Below are positions 8,739-17,976 of a DNA stretch of 64,000 bases, piece after piece. Within the stretch, counting starts at the first letter, position 1; each line of letters starts with the position of its first letter. The translations under genes were made by a program, and so were the position numbers. Under the pieces are notes generated by a model. The model was given only the letters and a program-made list of their open reading frames with translations, was not told the origin of the DNA and did not search any database. The stretch is from Dinoroseobacter shibae DFL 12 = DSM 16493 (GTDB taxonomy: Bacteria > Pseudomonadota > Alphaproteobacteria > Rhodobacterales > Rhodobacteraceae). Where the stretch lies: contig NC_009952.1 in NCBI RefSeq assembly GCF_000018145.1, positions 1,550,001-1,614,000 of the forward strand. The letters run 5' to 3'.

Positions 8739-11063
8739 ATGGGCTGGCGTTCACGGAACTGGGGGACGTGCGGGGGTCGCGTTGTCCTGACCACAATCCT
8801 TTGTATGGGACTGGGGATGACCTCTCCAGATATGGCCCGGGCCCAGGACTTCCGCTTCACCAATGTCGAGATCAACGGCAACCAGCGGATCGAGGCGGCG
8901 ACCATCCTCAACTTCGCCGAGATCGCCCGGGGTGAGACGGTCACCGGCGGGCAGCTCAACGATGCCTTCGTGCGGCTGCAAAACTCCGGTCTTTTCGAGA
9001 GCGTGACCCTGACCCCGCGTGGCAACACGCTGGTGATCGACGTGGTGGAGTTTCCGACGATCAACCAGGTCAGCATCGAAGGTAACCGGCGGCTGAACGA
9101 CGATCAGCTGCTGAGCGTGTTGCAATCGGCCCCGCGCCAGGTCTTCACCCCCGAGACCGCCGAGGCCGATGCCGCCGCGATCATCGAGGCCTATCAGCTC
9201 AGCGGGCGGCTGGCCGCCACGGTGGAGCCGCGCATCATCCGGCGCAGCGAGAACCGCGTCGACGTGGTGTTCGAGGTGACTGAAGGTGCGGTGGTGGAAA
9301 ACGAGCGCATCAGCTTCGTCGGCAACCGGGTATTCTCGGATCGCCGCCTGCGTCGGGAGCTGGCCACGAAACAGGCCGGGATTTTCCGCCAGATCATCCG
9401 TGCCGACACGTTCATCGAGGACCGGGTGGCCTTCGACCGCCAGCTTCTGACCGATTTCTACCAGGCCCGCGGTTACGTGGATTTCCAGGTCCTGTCGGTG
9501 ACGCCGGAGCTGTCGCGGGAGCGCGATGCGGTGTTCCTGACCTTCAATCTGCGCGAGGGCCAGCAGTTTCGCTTCGGCCAGGTCACGGCCAGCTCGGACC
9601 TGAGCGAGGTGGACATCGACGGCTATATCGCGGCGATCGACGTGGACCCGGGCGAGGTCTATTCCCCCGCCAAGGTGGATCGCACGATCACCCGGCTCGA
9701 ACGGCTGGCGCTGGCCCAGGGGCTGAATTTCATCCGCGTGACACCCCGGGTGACGCGCAACGACGCGGCCGGGACGCTCGACCTGGATTTCGTGGTCGAA
9801 CGGGGGCCGCGCGTGTTCGTGGAACGCATCGATATCGAAGGCAACGCGACCACGCTTGACCGGGTGATCCGGCGCCAGTTCGACACGGTCGAGGGGGATC
9901 CGTTCAATCCGCGGGAAATCCGCGAGGCCGCAGAACGGATCCGCGCGCTCGGGTTCTTCTCCGTGGCGGATGTGAACACGCGCTCGGGCTCCACCGAGGA
10001 CTCGGTCATCGTCGATGTGGATGTCGAGGAGCAGCCCACCGGGTCGCTGTCCTTCGGCGGTTCGTTTTCCCCCGATGACGGTTTTGGGTTGATCGTCTCG
10101 CTGACGGAGCGCAATTTTCTCGGTCGCGGTCAGACCGTCTCGTTGAATTTCGACGGCACGTCGGGGGACCAGAACCTGTCCTTCCGCTTCGTGGAGCCGT
10201 CGTTCCTGGCGCGGGACGTGTCGTTCTCCTTCTCGGTGGGGACGGTGAGCTCGAACAACTCCAACCGGGAGTTCGATATCGACCGGACCTTCCTCGATAT
10301 CGGCGTCGGTTTCCCGGTGAGCGAGAACGGGCGCCTCAGCCTGTCTGCGGGGTATTTCAGCGAGGAGCTGTCCGATCTCGACCCGGTCAACTCTTCGCCG
10401 ATCCTGTTCCGGGAGACCGGCAAGGAATCCGGGGCGCGCATCGGCTATGCCTATACCTTTGACACCCGGCGGACGGGTCTGAACCCCAATGCCGGCGTGC
10501 TGCTGCGCTTCGACCAGACGTTGCAAAGCCCGCTGGGCGACAACACGCTGTTGTTCACCGAGGCGACCGCCATCGCCCAGACGCGGGTGTTCAACGAAGA
10601 GGTGCTGCTGCGCGCCGCCCTGGAAGGGGGCGCGATTACCGCGATCGGCGATGCAAGCAGCCGCGTGACCGACCGCTATTTCCTGTCGCGGCGGCAGATG
10701 CGCGGGTTCGCGTCCAACGGGATCGGCCCGCGGGACCGGGAAGCCGGCAACGAGGACGCCCTGGGCGGCAACAAGTATGTCGTTGCCCGGTTCGAGGCGG
10801 AATTCCCGCTGGGTCTGCCGGAGGAATACGGCATCGAGTTCGGCGCGTTCCTTGATATCGGCACGGTCTGGGACCTCGATGACACCGCCGGAGCAGGTGG
10901 CGTGGAAGTGGATGACGACTTCATATTGCGCTCCGCCGCGGGGGTTTCGGTGTTCTGGGACACGGCGATCGGCCCGCTGCGCTTCAACTTTTCGCGGGCG
11001 CTGCGGAAAGAAGACTATGACGATGTGAGCAACTTCGACTTCACCGTCTCGACGCGCTTCTGA
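8739..11063 (+). CDS. bamA: Outer membrane protein assembly factor BamA
   Basis: 774-aa Omp85 protein that folds and inserts beta-barrels into the outer membrane. A long N-terminal signal region ends near MARAQDFRF. Five POTRA repeats follow (FRFTNVEINGNQRI, INQVSIEGNRRL, ERISFVGNRVF, FGQVTASSDL, VERIDIEGNATT), then a C-terminal 16-strand barrel ending in phenylalanine (FTVSTRF), the usual outer-membrane signature. The surface-antigen motif FEAEFPLGLPEEYGIEFGAF is present. The start at 8739 has only a weak Shine-Dalgarno. The gene is one base from skp, so they are cotranscribed. Confidence 0.96.
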   Translation: MGWRSRNWGTCGGRVVLTTILCMGLGMTSPDMARAQDFRFTNVEINGNQRIEAATILNFAEIARGETVTGGQLNDAFVRLQNSGLFESVTLTPRGNTLVIDVVEFPTINQVSIEGNRRLNDDQLLSVLQSAPRQVFTPETAEADAAAIIEAYQLSGRLAATVEPRIIRRSENRVDVVFEVTEGAVVENERISFVGNRVFSDRRLRRELATKQAGIFRQIIRADTFIEDRVAFDRQLLTDFYQARGYVDFQVLSVTPELSRERDAVFLTFNLREGQQFRFGQVTASSDLSEVDIDGYIAAIDVDPGEVYSPAKVDRTITRLERLALAQGLNFIRVTPRVTRNDAAGTLDLDFVVERGPRVFVERIDIEGNATTLDRVIRRQFDTVEGDPFNPREIREAAERIRALGFFSVADVNTRSGSTEDSVIVDVDVEEQPTGSLSFGGSFSPDDGFGLIVSLTERNFLGRGQTVSLNFDGTSGDQNLSFRFVEPSFLARDVSFSFSVGTVSSNNSNREFDIDRTFLDIGVGFPVSENGRLSLSAGYFSEELSDLDPVNSSPILFRETGKESGARIGYAYTFDTRRTGLNPNAGVLLRFDQTLQSPLGDNTLLFTEATAIAQTRVFNEEVLLRAALEGGAITAIGDASSRVTDRYFLSRRQMRGFASNGIGPRDREAGNEDALGGNKYVVARFEAEFPLGLPEEYGIEFGAFLDIGTVWDLDDTAGAGGVEVDDDFILRSAAGVSVFWDTAIGPLRFNFSRALRKEDYDDVSNFDFTVSTRF

Positions 11064-11064
11064 C

Positions 11065-11640
11065 ATGAGGGGCTGGCGGCTTTGGCGGGCCGTGGCGCTG
11101 GCCCTGTGTCTTCTGGCGGGGACGGGGACCGTCGCCGGTGCGCAGGAACGTATCCAGTCCAGTATCCTCGTGATCGAGCAGGACCGTCTGTTCCTCGAAA
11201 CCTGGCTGGGCGCACAGCTGATCGAGGATGTCGACGCGCAGTCGCGCGCGCTTGCCCTAGAGAACCGCGAGATCGAGCGCACCCTGATCGAGGAAGAGCA
11301 GGCCCTGACCACGTCGCGGCCCACCATGACCCCGGAGGCGTTTCGCGAGGCCGCCGATGCATTCGACGCGCGGGTCAACCGGATCCGGAGTGCACAGGAC
11401 GCCAAGTCCCAGGCCCTGATCGAGCAGCGGGAACAGGCACGGGCGCAGTTCCTGGAACTGGTGCTGCCCATTCTCGGCGGGCTGTTGTCGGATTACGGGG
11501 CCTATGTCTTTCTCGACCCGCGCCAGGTGTTCCTGTCCGATGACCGCATCAACGTGACGGACGAGGCGATTTCCCGCATCGATGCGACCTTCACGGAGCC
11601 CGGCGAGGCGGAGGCCCAAACACCCCCGACGCCGGAGTGA
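11065..11640 (+). CDS. skp: OmpH/Skp-family periplasmic chaperone
   Basis: 191-aa secreted protein with a signal peptide (cleavage near residue 26, after VAGA) and a long charged helical middle (DAQSRALALENREIERTLIE, AQDAKSQALIEQREQARAQF) typical of the coiled-coil arms of Skp. These chaperones hold unfolded outer-membrane proteins on their way to BamA. The C-terminal block with YVFLDPRQVFLSDDRINVTD is the family's conserved core. It starts one base after the bamA stop, so translation is likely coupled. It is more divergent than the neighbours, so the name is by family and position. Confidence 0.8.
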   Translation: MRGWRLWRAVALALCLLAGTGTVAGAQERIQSSILVIEQDRLFLETWLGAQLIEDVDAQSRALALENREIERTLIEEEQALTTSRPTMTPEAFREAADAFDARVNRIRSAQDAKSQALIEQREQARAQFLELVLPILGGLLSDYGAYVFLDPRQVFLSDDRINVTDEAISRIDATFTEPGEAEAQTPPTPE

Positions 11641-11724
11641 GCCCATGCGCGTCTCTCTTGTCACCACCGGCTGGGATTGCTAGGCGAGGGCGCACCACAC
11701 CGGCCCGAGAACAAGGAGAGTCCG

Positions 11725-12216
11725 ATGAACGCCAAGGATAACGAGACCGCGGAGTTTGAAACGACAGCGGATCTCGCGATGATCCAGCGCATCCTGCCCC
11801 ATCGTTATCCCTTCCTGCTCGTGGACAAGGTGATCGACATGGTCCGGTTCAAATCCGCGCTCGGCATCAAGAACGTGACCTTCAACGAGCCGCATTTCCA
11901 GGGCCATTTCCCGGGCGAGCCGATCATGCCCGGCGTGATGATCGTCGAGGCGCTGGCGCAGACCTCGGCGGTTCTGGTGGGGCACTCCATGGCGTCCGCG
12001 GACGAGGATGTGAGCGTCTATTTCATGTCGATCGACAACTGCAAGTTCCGCCGCAAGGTCGTGCCGGGCGATGTCATGTCGCTCAGGGTCGAGACCATGC
12101 GCGGCAAGCCCGGCGGCAAGGTCTGGAAGTTCCTCGGCGAGGCCATCGTGGAGGATACGGTGGCCGCACAGGCCGAGTTCACCGCGATGATCAGCTTTCC
12201 CCAAGCGGCCGCATGA
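11725..12216 (+). CDS. fabZ: 3-hydroxyacyl-[acyl-carrier-protein] dehydratase FabZ
   Basis: 163-aa hot-dog-fold enzyme removing water from 3-hydroxyacyl-ACP in fatty-acid elongation. The catalytic His is in [13 protein letters not shown] and the Glu in [12 protein letters not shown], with the hallmark [14 protein letters not shown]. An upstream TTG at 11677 would add 16 unlike residues; the ATG at 11725 with AAGGAG ahead is used. Its stop overlaps the lpxA start by 4 bases (ATGA), placing fatty-acid and lipid A synthesis in one unit where both draw on 3-hydroxyacyl-ACP. Confidence 0.96.
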   Translation: MNAKDNETAEFETTADLAMIQRILPHRYPFLLVDKVIDMVRFKSALGIKNVTFNEPHFQGHFPGEPIMPGVMIVEALAQTSAVLVGHSMASADEDVSVYFMSIDNCKFRRKVVPGDVMSLRVETMRGKPGGKVWKFLGEAIVEDTVAAQAEFTAMISFPQAAA

Positions 12217-13013
12217 GCGGGATCGACCCTTCGGCCACCGTCCACCCCAGCGCGGTGATCGAAGAGGGCGCGACCCTCGGGCCGGGGGTCAAGGTCGGCC
12301 CGTTCTGCGTGATCGGGCCCGAGGTGAGCCTGGGCGCGGGGGTCGAGATCAAGAGCCATGCGGTGATCACCGGCTGGACCGAGATCGGGGACGAAACGGT
12401 GGTCTTTCCCTTCGCGTCGATCGGGGAGATCCCCCAGGACCTGAAATTCTCGGGCGAGAGATCACGCCTTGTGATCGGCAAGCGCAATCGCATCCGCGAG
12501 CATGTGACCATGAACACCGGCACCGAGGGCGGTGGCGGTGTGACCCGCGTGGGCGATGACGGGCTGTTCATGGCCGGCTGCCACGTGGCCCATGACGCGG
12601 TGATCGGCGACAGGGTGATCCTGGTGAACAACTGCGCCGTGGCCGGGCATTGCGTGCTGGGCGACGATGTGATCGTGGGCGGGCTGTCGGGCATTCACCA
12701 ATGGGTGCGGATCGGTCATGGCGCCATCATAGGGGCCGTGACCATGGTGACCAACGACGTGATCCCCTACGGCCTCGTGCAGGCCCCGCGGGGGGAGTTG
12801 GACGGGCTGAACCTGGTCGGGCTGAAGCGGCGCGGGGTGTCGCGCGCGGACATCACCGCCCTGCGCGCGGCGTTCCAGATGCTGGCCCAGGGGGAGGGCG
12901 CCTTCCTCGACCGGGCCGCGCGGCTGGGCGAAGAGACCGAGAGCGCCTATGTCCGCGAGATCGTCACCTTCATCCTGGCCGAATCCGACCGGTCCTTCCT
13001 GACCCCGCGTTAG
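12213..13013 (+). CDS. lpxA: Acyl-ACP--UDP-N-acetylglucosamine O-acyltransferase
   Basis: 266-aa left-handed beta-helix trimer catalysing the first step of lipid A synthesis, 3-O-acylation of UDP-GlcNAc. Hexapeptide repeats fill the first ~190 residues ([20 protein letters not shown] and onward); the catalytic His sits in [15 protein letters not shown]. The C-terminal helical part ([16 protein letters not shown]) is normal. Overlaps fabZ by 4 bases; lpxI follows after 3 bases. Confidence 0.96.
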   Translation: MSGIDPSATVHPSAVIEEGATLGPGVKVGPFCVIGPEVSLGAGVEIKSHAVITGWTEIGDETVVFPFASIGEIPQDLKFSGERSRLVIGKRNRIREHVTMNTGTEGGGGVTRVGDDGLFMAGCHVAHDAVIGDRVILVNNCAVAGHCVLGDDVIVGGLSGIHQWVRIGHGAIIGAVTMVTNDVIPYGLVQAPRGELDGLNLVGLKRRGVSRADITALRAAFQMLAQGEGAFLDRAARLGEETESAYVREIVTFILAESDRSFLTPR

Positions 13014-13016
13014 CCC

Positions 13017-13814
13017 ATGCTGGCGCTGATCGCAGGGCAGGGCGGCTTGCCCCTGGCACTGGCCGCGTCCCTGGGCGCGGCGGGCACGCCCTACCGGGTC
13101 TATGCGCTCGAAGGTTTCGCGCCCGATCTGCCGCAGGTCACCGTGTTTCGGGTCGAGGCCCTGGGCCGCGTGGTGCGGGACATGCGCAAGGCCGGGATCA
13201 CCGAGGTTTGTTTCGCCGGCGCCATGCAACGCCCGAAGGTCGAGATGGGCAAGCTGCATCCGCTGAGCCTGCCGCTGGTGCCGCGCCTGATGAAGGTGAT
13301 CGGTGACGGTGACGACCGGCTTCTGCGCGAGGTCATCGCGATCTTCGAGGAGGCCGGGTTGCGGGTGCTGGGGGCGCATGACATCGCGCCCGGGTTGCTG
13401 GCCCCCAAGGGCGCGTTGGGCGATGTCGCGCCTTCCGAGACGCTGCGCGCCGAGGCCGCGCGGGGGGCGGAGATCCTGCGCGTCACCGGGCCGCTCGATA
13501 TCGGGCAGGGCTGCGTGGTTGCAGGCGGGCTGTGCCTTGCCATCGAGACCCTGCCGGGCACCGATGCGATGCTGCGCTTCGTGGCGCAGACCCGGCCCGA
13601 TCCGGGACCGGGCGGCGTTCTGGTCAAGCGCGCCAAGCCAGGGCAGGACCTGCGCATCGACATGCCCGCCATCGGTCCGGACACCGTGGCCGCGGCGCAG
13701 GCGGCGGGCCTTGCGGGCATCGTGCTGCAGGCCGGGCATATCCTGATCCTCGACCGCGATGCGACCCGGACCGCCGCCGACGCGGCCGGGATCGCGATCT
13801 GGGGCGTGACGTGA
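13017..13814 (+). CDS. lpxI: UDP-2,3-diacylglucosamine pyrophosphatase LpxI
   Basis: 265-aa enzyme (DUF1009 family) that hydrolyses UDP-2,3-diacylglucosamine to lipid X and UMP, the job done by LpxH in E. coli. Recognisable blocks: MLALIAGQGGLPLALA, EVCFAGAMQRPKVE, GDGDDRLLREVIAIFEEAG, DIGQGCVVAGG and VLVKRAKPGQDLRIDMPAIG. Usual length. It is located exactly between lpxA and lpxB and shares one base with the lpxB start (TGATG), which supports the assignment. Confidence 0.94.
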   Translation: MLALIAGQGGLPLALAASLGAAGTPYRVYALEGFAPDLPQVTVFRVEALGRVVRDMRKAGITEVCFAGAMQRPKVEMGKLHPLSLPLVPRLMKVIGDGDDRLLREVIAIFEEAGLRVLGAHDIAPGLLAPKGALGDVAPSETLRAEAARGAEILRVTGPLDIGQGCVVAGGLCLAIETLPGTDAMLRFVAQTRPDPGPGGVLVKRAKPGQDLRIDMPAIGPDTVAAAQAAGLAGIVLQAGHILILDRDATRTAADAAGIAIWGVT

Positions 13815-14956
13815 TGCGCGTGTTCCTGATCGCGGGGGAGCCGTCGGGCGACAAGCTGGGCGCGGCACTGATGGCGGGGCTGAAGACCCTCGCCCCGGAG
13901 GTGACGTTCCAGGGTGTCGGCGGCCCACTGATGCAGGCCGAGGGGATGGAGAGCCTGTTTCCCATGGACGAGCTGAGCGTCATGGGGATCGCCGAGGTGC
14001 TGCCGAAATACTGCGCGCTGAAGCGGAGGATCGCGCAGACTGCCGAGGCGGTGATCGCGGCCGCGCCGGATGTGCTGGTGACCATCGACAGCCCGGATTT
14101 CTGCCTGCGGGTGGCAAAGATCGTGAAGGCCGCAGGGCCGCAGCGCATCGTCCATTACGTGGCGCCCTCGGTCTGGGCCTGGCGTCCGGGGCGGGCCAGG
14201 AAAATGGCGCGGGTGGTGGACGAGGTGCTCTGCCTGCTGCCCTTCGAGCCGCCCTACATGACCGAGGCCGGGATGGGCGCGCATTTCGTGGGCCACCCGG
14301 TCGTGGCCGAGCCTGTCGCGACGCAGGCGGAGGCCGACGCCTTTCGCACGGCGCACGGGATCGCGCCGGAGGCGCCGCTGATCCTGGCGCTGCCCGGCTC
14401 GCGCCGCGGCGAGGTGGCGCGGCTGGCGGAGCGGTTCGGCGCAGCGCTCCGGATCGCGGTGGCGGCGCGCCCGGAGACCCGCGTTGTCGTGGTCCCGGCC
14501 CCCGCCGTGCGCGCGATGGTGGCCGAGGCGCTGCGCGACTGGCCCGGCGCGCCGGTTCTGACCTCGGGCAGCGATCTGGCGGAGAAACGCGCGGCGTTCC
14601 GGGCGGCGGACCTTGCGCTTGCGGCTTCGGGGACCGTGTCGCTGGAACTGGCGGCCAGCGGGACGCCCATGGTGATCGCCTATGACATGAACTGGCTGTC
14701 ACGGCTGCTGATCGGATGGTTGCTGAGGATCGACACGGTGACGCTGGTCAACCTGGTGTCGGACACGCGCGCGGTGCCGGAATGCCTCGGCCGGGACTGC
14801 ACACCTGCGCGGATCGGGCAGGGGCTTGTCAGCTTGCTGAACGATCCCGCAGCCCAGACGGCCCAGCGAGAGGCGATGACCAGCACGATGACGCGGCTGG
14901 GGCAGGGTGGGGAGGCGCCAGGCCTTCGGGCCGCGCGGGCGGTGTTGCGCCGCTAG
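13814..14956 (+). CDS. lpxB: Lipid-A-disaccharide synthase
   Basis: 380-aa GT19 glycosyltransferase joining lipid X and UDP-2,3-diacylglucosamine into the lipid A disaccharide. Motifs: FLIAGEPSGDKLGAALMAGL at the N-terminus, TIDSPDFCLRVAK, HYVAPSVWAWRPGRA, LALPGSRRGEVARL and SGTVSLELAASGTPMVIAYD. The ATG at 13814 overlaps the lpxI stop; the frame is open further upstream only as a shadow. It ends the envelope cluster and overlaps the converging Hint gene by 4 bases. Confidence 0.96.
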   Translation: MRVFLIAGEPSGDKLGAALMAGLKTLAPEVTFQGVGGPLMQAEGMESLFPMDELSVMGIAEVLPKYCALKRRIAQTAEAVIAAAPDVLVTIDSPDFCLRVAKIVKAAGPQRIVHYVAPSVWAWRPGRARKMARVVDEVLCLLPFEPPYMTEAGMGAHFVGHPVVAEPVATQAEADAFRTAHGIAPEAPLILALPGSRRGEVARLAERFGAALRIAVAARPETRVVVVPAPAVRAMVAEALRDWPGAPVLTSGSDLAEKRAAFRAADLALAASGTVSLELAASGTPMVIAYDMNWLSRLLIGWLLRIDTVTLVNLVSDTRAVPECLGRDCTPARIGQGLVSLLNDPAAQTAQREAMTSTMTRLGQGGEAPGLRAARAVLRR

Positions 14957-16149
14957 AGACCTGCGGGCACCGGGCTGAGGGCCTTCTCGGCGACCATGCT
15001 GCGCCCCTTGCCGACGGGCACGAGTGCGCGCACGGGCGCGGGGGTCGCGCCGGTTCGGGTTTCGGGGAAGATGCGGAAGATCTCTTCCCGCGTGGCGCGG
15101 TCGCAGGCCGAGAGAGCATAGGCGCCGGGAAAGAAGCTCTCGGTCCAGGCCCCTTCGGCGCGCACCACTTCGTGCCGGTCGAACACCAGATGCACATAGG
15201 TGATCTTGCGGCAGCCCTGCATCACGCGCACCCCGCCCATATCCACCAGCGCCTTGGCCGGCACCAGCAACTCGCGCCCCTCCACCGTGCGCAGCAGCAT
15301 CCGATGCTGCGGCGAGACCACGAGGCGCGCGGCGGGCTGGTTCGGCCCGAGACTGCCGGGCTTGAACTCGATCGGCTTGTGGTCGGCCATGGTGTCGGCG
15401 GTCAGCGGCAACTCGCGAGAGAGCACGGCCGCCACCGGGCGCGGGCCGTGGTCGCGGGTCAGCACCAGGTCGCCGGGGCACAGCTCCTCCACGCGGACGG
15501 GGCCCTCGGGCGTGTCGATCCGGGTGCCGCGCGCGAAACAGGGCACGAAGGCCGCCGCGTAGATGTAGCTGTCGGTGGCCGCGTCGTATTGGTAGGAGAA
15601 ACCCGCGCCCGGGTCCTTCTGCACGCTCTGGGCGTTCACCCGGCCCACCTCGTCGGTTCCCGGAAAGCCTGGCAGGTCGTCGACGCGGACGCGCCCGGCC
15701 ATGTTGAAAACGATGTATTCTCCGGATGCCGGATCCACGAGGGCGATCGCCTCGCTGTCGGAATTCGGGGTGCTGCCTTCGGTCAGTAGGTTCGTGCTCT
15801 GGCCCCCGGGCCCGGACTCGACCCCGCCTTCGGAGGCTTCCTGCGCCCAGCCCGGCGGCGTGCCCGTGATCTCGTTGATAATGTAGAGGGTTTCTCCCGG
15901 CGCGAGCGTCGAGCCGGCCGGGAAGGTATGGTAGAGCCCGTCCTGGGGCCGGTCCGGCGCGCCGGAGCCCGTGCTGTCGGACCAGATCTGCCAGCCCGAG
16001 ATATCGATCGGCGCGCCCGTGGTGTTGGTGATCGAGACGAATTCGTCTTCCTGGCTGGCGGTGCCATCGAGATCGGAATCGAACTCCGGTCCACCGGTAT
16101 TGTCCGGATAGATTTGTCCGAAAACGACCCCTGAAAGACTTGCGACCAT
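14953..16149 (-). CDS. Lamin-tail-domain/Hint-domain protein
   Basis: 398 aa. Residues ~8-95 look like a lamin tail domain (QEDEFVSITNTTGAPIDISG..., LAPGETLYIIN), a beta-sandwich found in bacterial surface proteins. From Cys204 (CFARGTRIDTPEGPVRVEEL) a Hedgehog/intein-type Hint_2 domain begins, with PGDLVLTRD, VVSPQHRMLL and the WTESFFPGAYAL block. Such Hint modules are frequent at the ends of secreted Rhodobacteraceae proteins; whether this one self-cleaves is unknown. No classic signal peptide is visible. A TTG at 16179 is in frame, but the ATG at 16149 has GGAGG 7 bases upstream and is preferred. Converges on lpxB. Confidence 0.8.
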   Translation of the reverse strand: MVASLSGVVFGQIYPDNTGGPEFDSDLDGTASQEDEFVSITNTTGAPIDISGWQIWSDSTGSGAPDRPQDGLYHTFPAGSTLAPGETLYIINEITGTPPGWAQEASEGGVESGPGGQSTNLLTEGSTPNSDSEAIALVDPASGEYIVFNMAGRVRVDDLPGFPGTDEVGRVNAQSVQKDPGAGFSYQYDAATDSYIYAAAFVPCFARGTRIDTPEGPVRVEELCPGDLVLTRDHGPRPVAAVLSRELPLTADTMADHKPIEFKPGSLGPNQPAARLVVSPQHRMLLRTVEGRELLVPAKALVDMGGVRVMQGCRKITYVHLVFDRHEVVRAEGAWTESFFPGAYALSACDRATREEIFRIFPETRTGATPAPVRALVPVGKGRSMVAEKALSPVPAGL

Positions 16150-16274
16150 GGATGTGCCTCCTGTCGCGGATGCGACCAAGACTGTAAATTAATCAATTGT
16201 TAATGAGGCGCAGTGCCGCGATGTTTGCAACAAAAAACCGCACGGGAGCGGGGATGGGCGGCGTGTGTGGCGGG

Positions 16275-16307
16275 GTCTTGCCGTTCTGTAGTGGAGTCTT
16301 GCCGTTC
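16275..16307. repeat. Perfect 12-bp direct repeat, 21-bp period
   Basis: GTCTTGCCGTTC occurs at 16275-16286 and again at 16296-16307. The two copies are 21 bases apart, two turns of the helix, as for paired half-sites of one regulator. They lie 126-158 bases upstream of the Hint gene start and just past the mnmA stop, so the Hint gene is the likely target. Unproven. Confidence 0.5.
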
Positions 16308-16318
16308 GTGCTGCGGGA

Positions 16319-17473
16319 TCACGCGCCCCGCCAGATCCAGCCGCCCCCGAAGATCCGCGTGCCATCCGGGTCATAAAACACGCAGGCCTGCCCCGGAGAC
16401 ACCCCTTCCTCGGGTGTGAGCAACTCGACCGTCGCCTCCGTGTCCGAGATCGGGCGCAGGATCGCGTCCCGCGGGGGACGGGTGGAGCGGACCTTCACCG
16501 CGATGGGCCATTCGGCGCGGCTGCTGAGGGGGGCATCGCCCAGCCAGTTGATCTCGCGCAGGGGCACATGGCGGGTGCTGAGCGCCTCTTTCGGGCCGAC
16601 GATCACGCGGCGCGCGTCGGGGTCGAGCTTGACCACGTAGAGCGGCGTCTCCAGCCCGCCGATGCCCAGCCCCCGCCGCTGCCCGATCGTGTAGTGGATC
16701 ACGCCCCGGTGGGCGCCCAGGACGGTCCCGTCCATATCCACGATCTCACCCGGCTCGCCCGCGCCGGGGCGCAGTTTCTCGATCACCGAGGCATAGTCGC
16801 CGTTGGGGACGAAACAGATGTCCTGGCTGTCGGGTTTGTCGGCCACGCTCAGCCCGTGCTTGGCCGCGAGCGCGCGGGTCTCGGCCTTCGACGCCAGGTG
16901 GCCGAGGGGGAAGCGCAGGTAATCGAGCTGCTCCTGGGTGGTGGAGAACAGAAAATAGGACTGGTCACGATTGGCGTCCGCTGCCGAATGCAACTCCGCC
17001 TTGGCCGGACCCATCTTGCGCTGGATATAGTGCCCGGTGGCCATGCAGTCGGCCTCCAGGTCCCTGGCGGTCTCCAGCAGGTCCTTGAACTTCACCCGCT
17101 CGTTGCAGCGGATGCACGGGACCGGGGTCGCGCCGCCGAGGTAGCTGTCGGCGAATTCGTCGATCACCGCCTCGCGAAAGGTATTCTCGTAGTCCAGCAC
17201 GTAATGGGGGAAGCCCATCTCTTCGGCCACCCGGCGCGCGTCGTGGATGTCGCGCCCGGCGCAGCAGGCGCCTTTCTTGGCCAGAGCTGCGCCGTGGTCG
17301 TATAGCTGAAGCGTCACGCCCACCACGTCATAGCCTTCGCAGGCCAGCTCCGCCGCGACGACAGAACTGTCGACACCGCCCGACATCGCCACGACGACGC
17401 GGGTCTCCGAGGGCGGTTTGGCAAAGCCAAGGGAGTTGAGGGCAGGCGTCAGGGACGCTGTCGCTGAAGTCAT
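16319..17473 (-). CDS. mnmA: tRNA-specific 2-thiouridylase MnmA
   Basis: 384-aa enzyme that adds sulfur to U34 of tRNA-Lys, -Glu and -Gln. The ATP-pyrophosphatase loop is [18 protein letters not shown]; the catalytic Cys pair is in [14 protein letters not shown] and [15 protein letters not shown]. The C-terminal beta domain ([18 protein letters not shown]) is intact. An in-frame start 22 codons upstream exists, but the ATG at 17473 with CCGGAGAG ahead is better and matches homologue N-termini. It stands between the Hint gene and divergent sciP. Confidence 0.95.
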   Translation of the reverse strand: MTSATASLTPALNSLGFAKPPSETRVVVAMSGGVDSSVVAAELACEGYDVVGVTLQLYDHGAALAKKGACCAGRDIHDARRVAEEMGFPHYVLDYENTFREAVIDEFADSYLGGATPVPCIRCNERVKFKDLLETARDLEADCMATGHYIQRKMGPAKAELHSAADANRDQSYFLFSTTQEQLDYLRFPLGHLASKAETRALAAKHGLSVADKPDSQDICFVPNGDYASVIEKLRPGAGEPGEIVDMDGTVLGAHRGVIHYTIGQRRGLGIGGLETPLYVVKLDPDARRVIVGPKEALSTRHVPLREINWLGDAPLSSRAEWPIAVKVRSTRPPRDAILRPISDTEATVELLTPEEGVSPGQACVFYDPDGTRIFGGGWIWRGA

Positions 17474-17598
17474 TGGGTCTCTCCGGAAGAACAGTCCAAA
17501 TATAGAAAAATACGGCTTACTCTCAAGCCCTCGCTTCACTTCCTCTTAAGGCTGTTGGCCGAAAGTGACCCCGTCTGAGGGACAAGAGGTAGACTGCG

Positions 17599-17877
17599 AT
17601 GTATATGCGTAAAGAAAGTGGCCCCGCATCGGTAACCTTGCCGGATGGGAGCATCATGACCCGATCGGATCTGCCGGATCGCAATACGCGCCGGTGGGTG
17701 GCGAGCCGCAAGGCCGCGGTGGTCAAGGGGGTGATGTCGGGCCTGATTTCAGAAGAAGAGGCCTGCCGATGGTACGGATTGTCGGAGGAAGAGTTCGCCT
17801 CCTGGTTGTCCGCCATCGAAAGCCACGGCTTGAAAGGCCTGAAGGCAACAAAGTTGCAAGAGTATAGACAACCCTGA
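17599..17877 (+). CDS. sciP: SciP-family CtrA inhibitor (DUF1153)
   Basis: 92-aa helix-turn-helix protein. In Caulobacter, SciP binds CtrA at promoters and blocks RNA polymerase recruitment, shaping the cell-cycle pulse of CtrA targets. The family signature is nearly complete: MYMRKESGPASVTLPDGSIM, then DLPDRNTRRWVASRKAAVVK, EEEACRWYGLSEEEFASW. Here it lies 99 bases ahead of ctrA on the same strand, so the regulator and its inhibitor may be coexpressed. Start by family match; no strong Shine-Dalgarno is seen. Confidence 0.93.
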   Translation: MYMRKESGPASVTLPDGSIMTRSDLPDRNTRRWVASRKAAVVKGVMSGLISEEEACRWYGLSEEEFASWLSAIESHGLKGLKATKLQEYRQP

Positions 17878-17904
17878 GTTGTTTTGGCAAAGTTAAGCGA
17901 GTTG

Positions 17905-17919
17905 GTAACTCGCAATTAA
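17905..17919 (+). promoter_or_regulatory. CtrA-box-like site upstream of ctrA
   Basis: GTAA-N7-TTAA, one mismatch from the consensus TTAA-N7-TTAA, located 58 bases before the ctrA start. CtrA autoregulation is known in Caulobacter, so a self-binding site is plausible. Other TTAA words occur nearby (17893, 17942) without the right spacing. Confidence 0.5.
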
Positions 17920-17976
17920 CTATTTCCCGCCAGAGTGAGCGTTAACCATTGCGAGCCGAAGCGGAGAAATGCCCCC

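Noticed and set aside
8751-11471. 906-codon open frame antisense to bamA
   Set aside because: GC-rich third-codon shadow of bamA and skp; composition His/Arg/Gly-rich with no family look.
11644-11682. 12-codon frame [12 protein letters not shown] between skp and fabZ
   Set aside because: No Shine-Dalgarno, too short to judge; no attenuator structure nearby.
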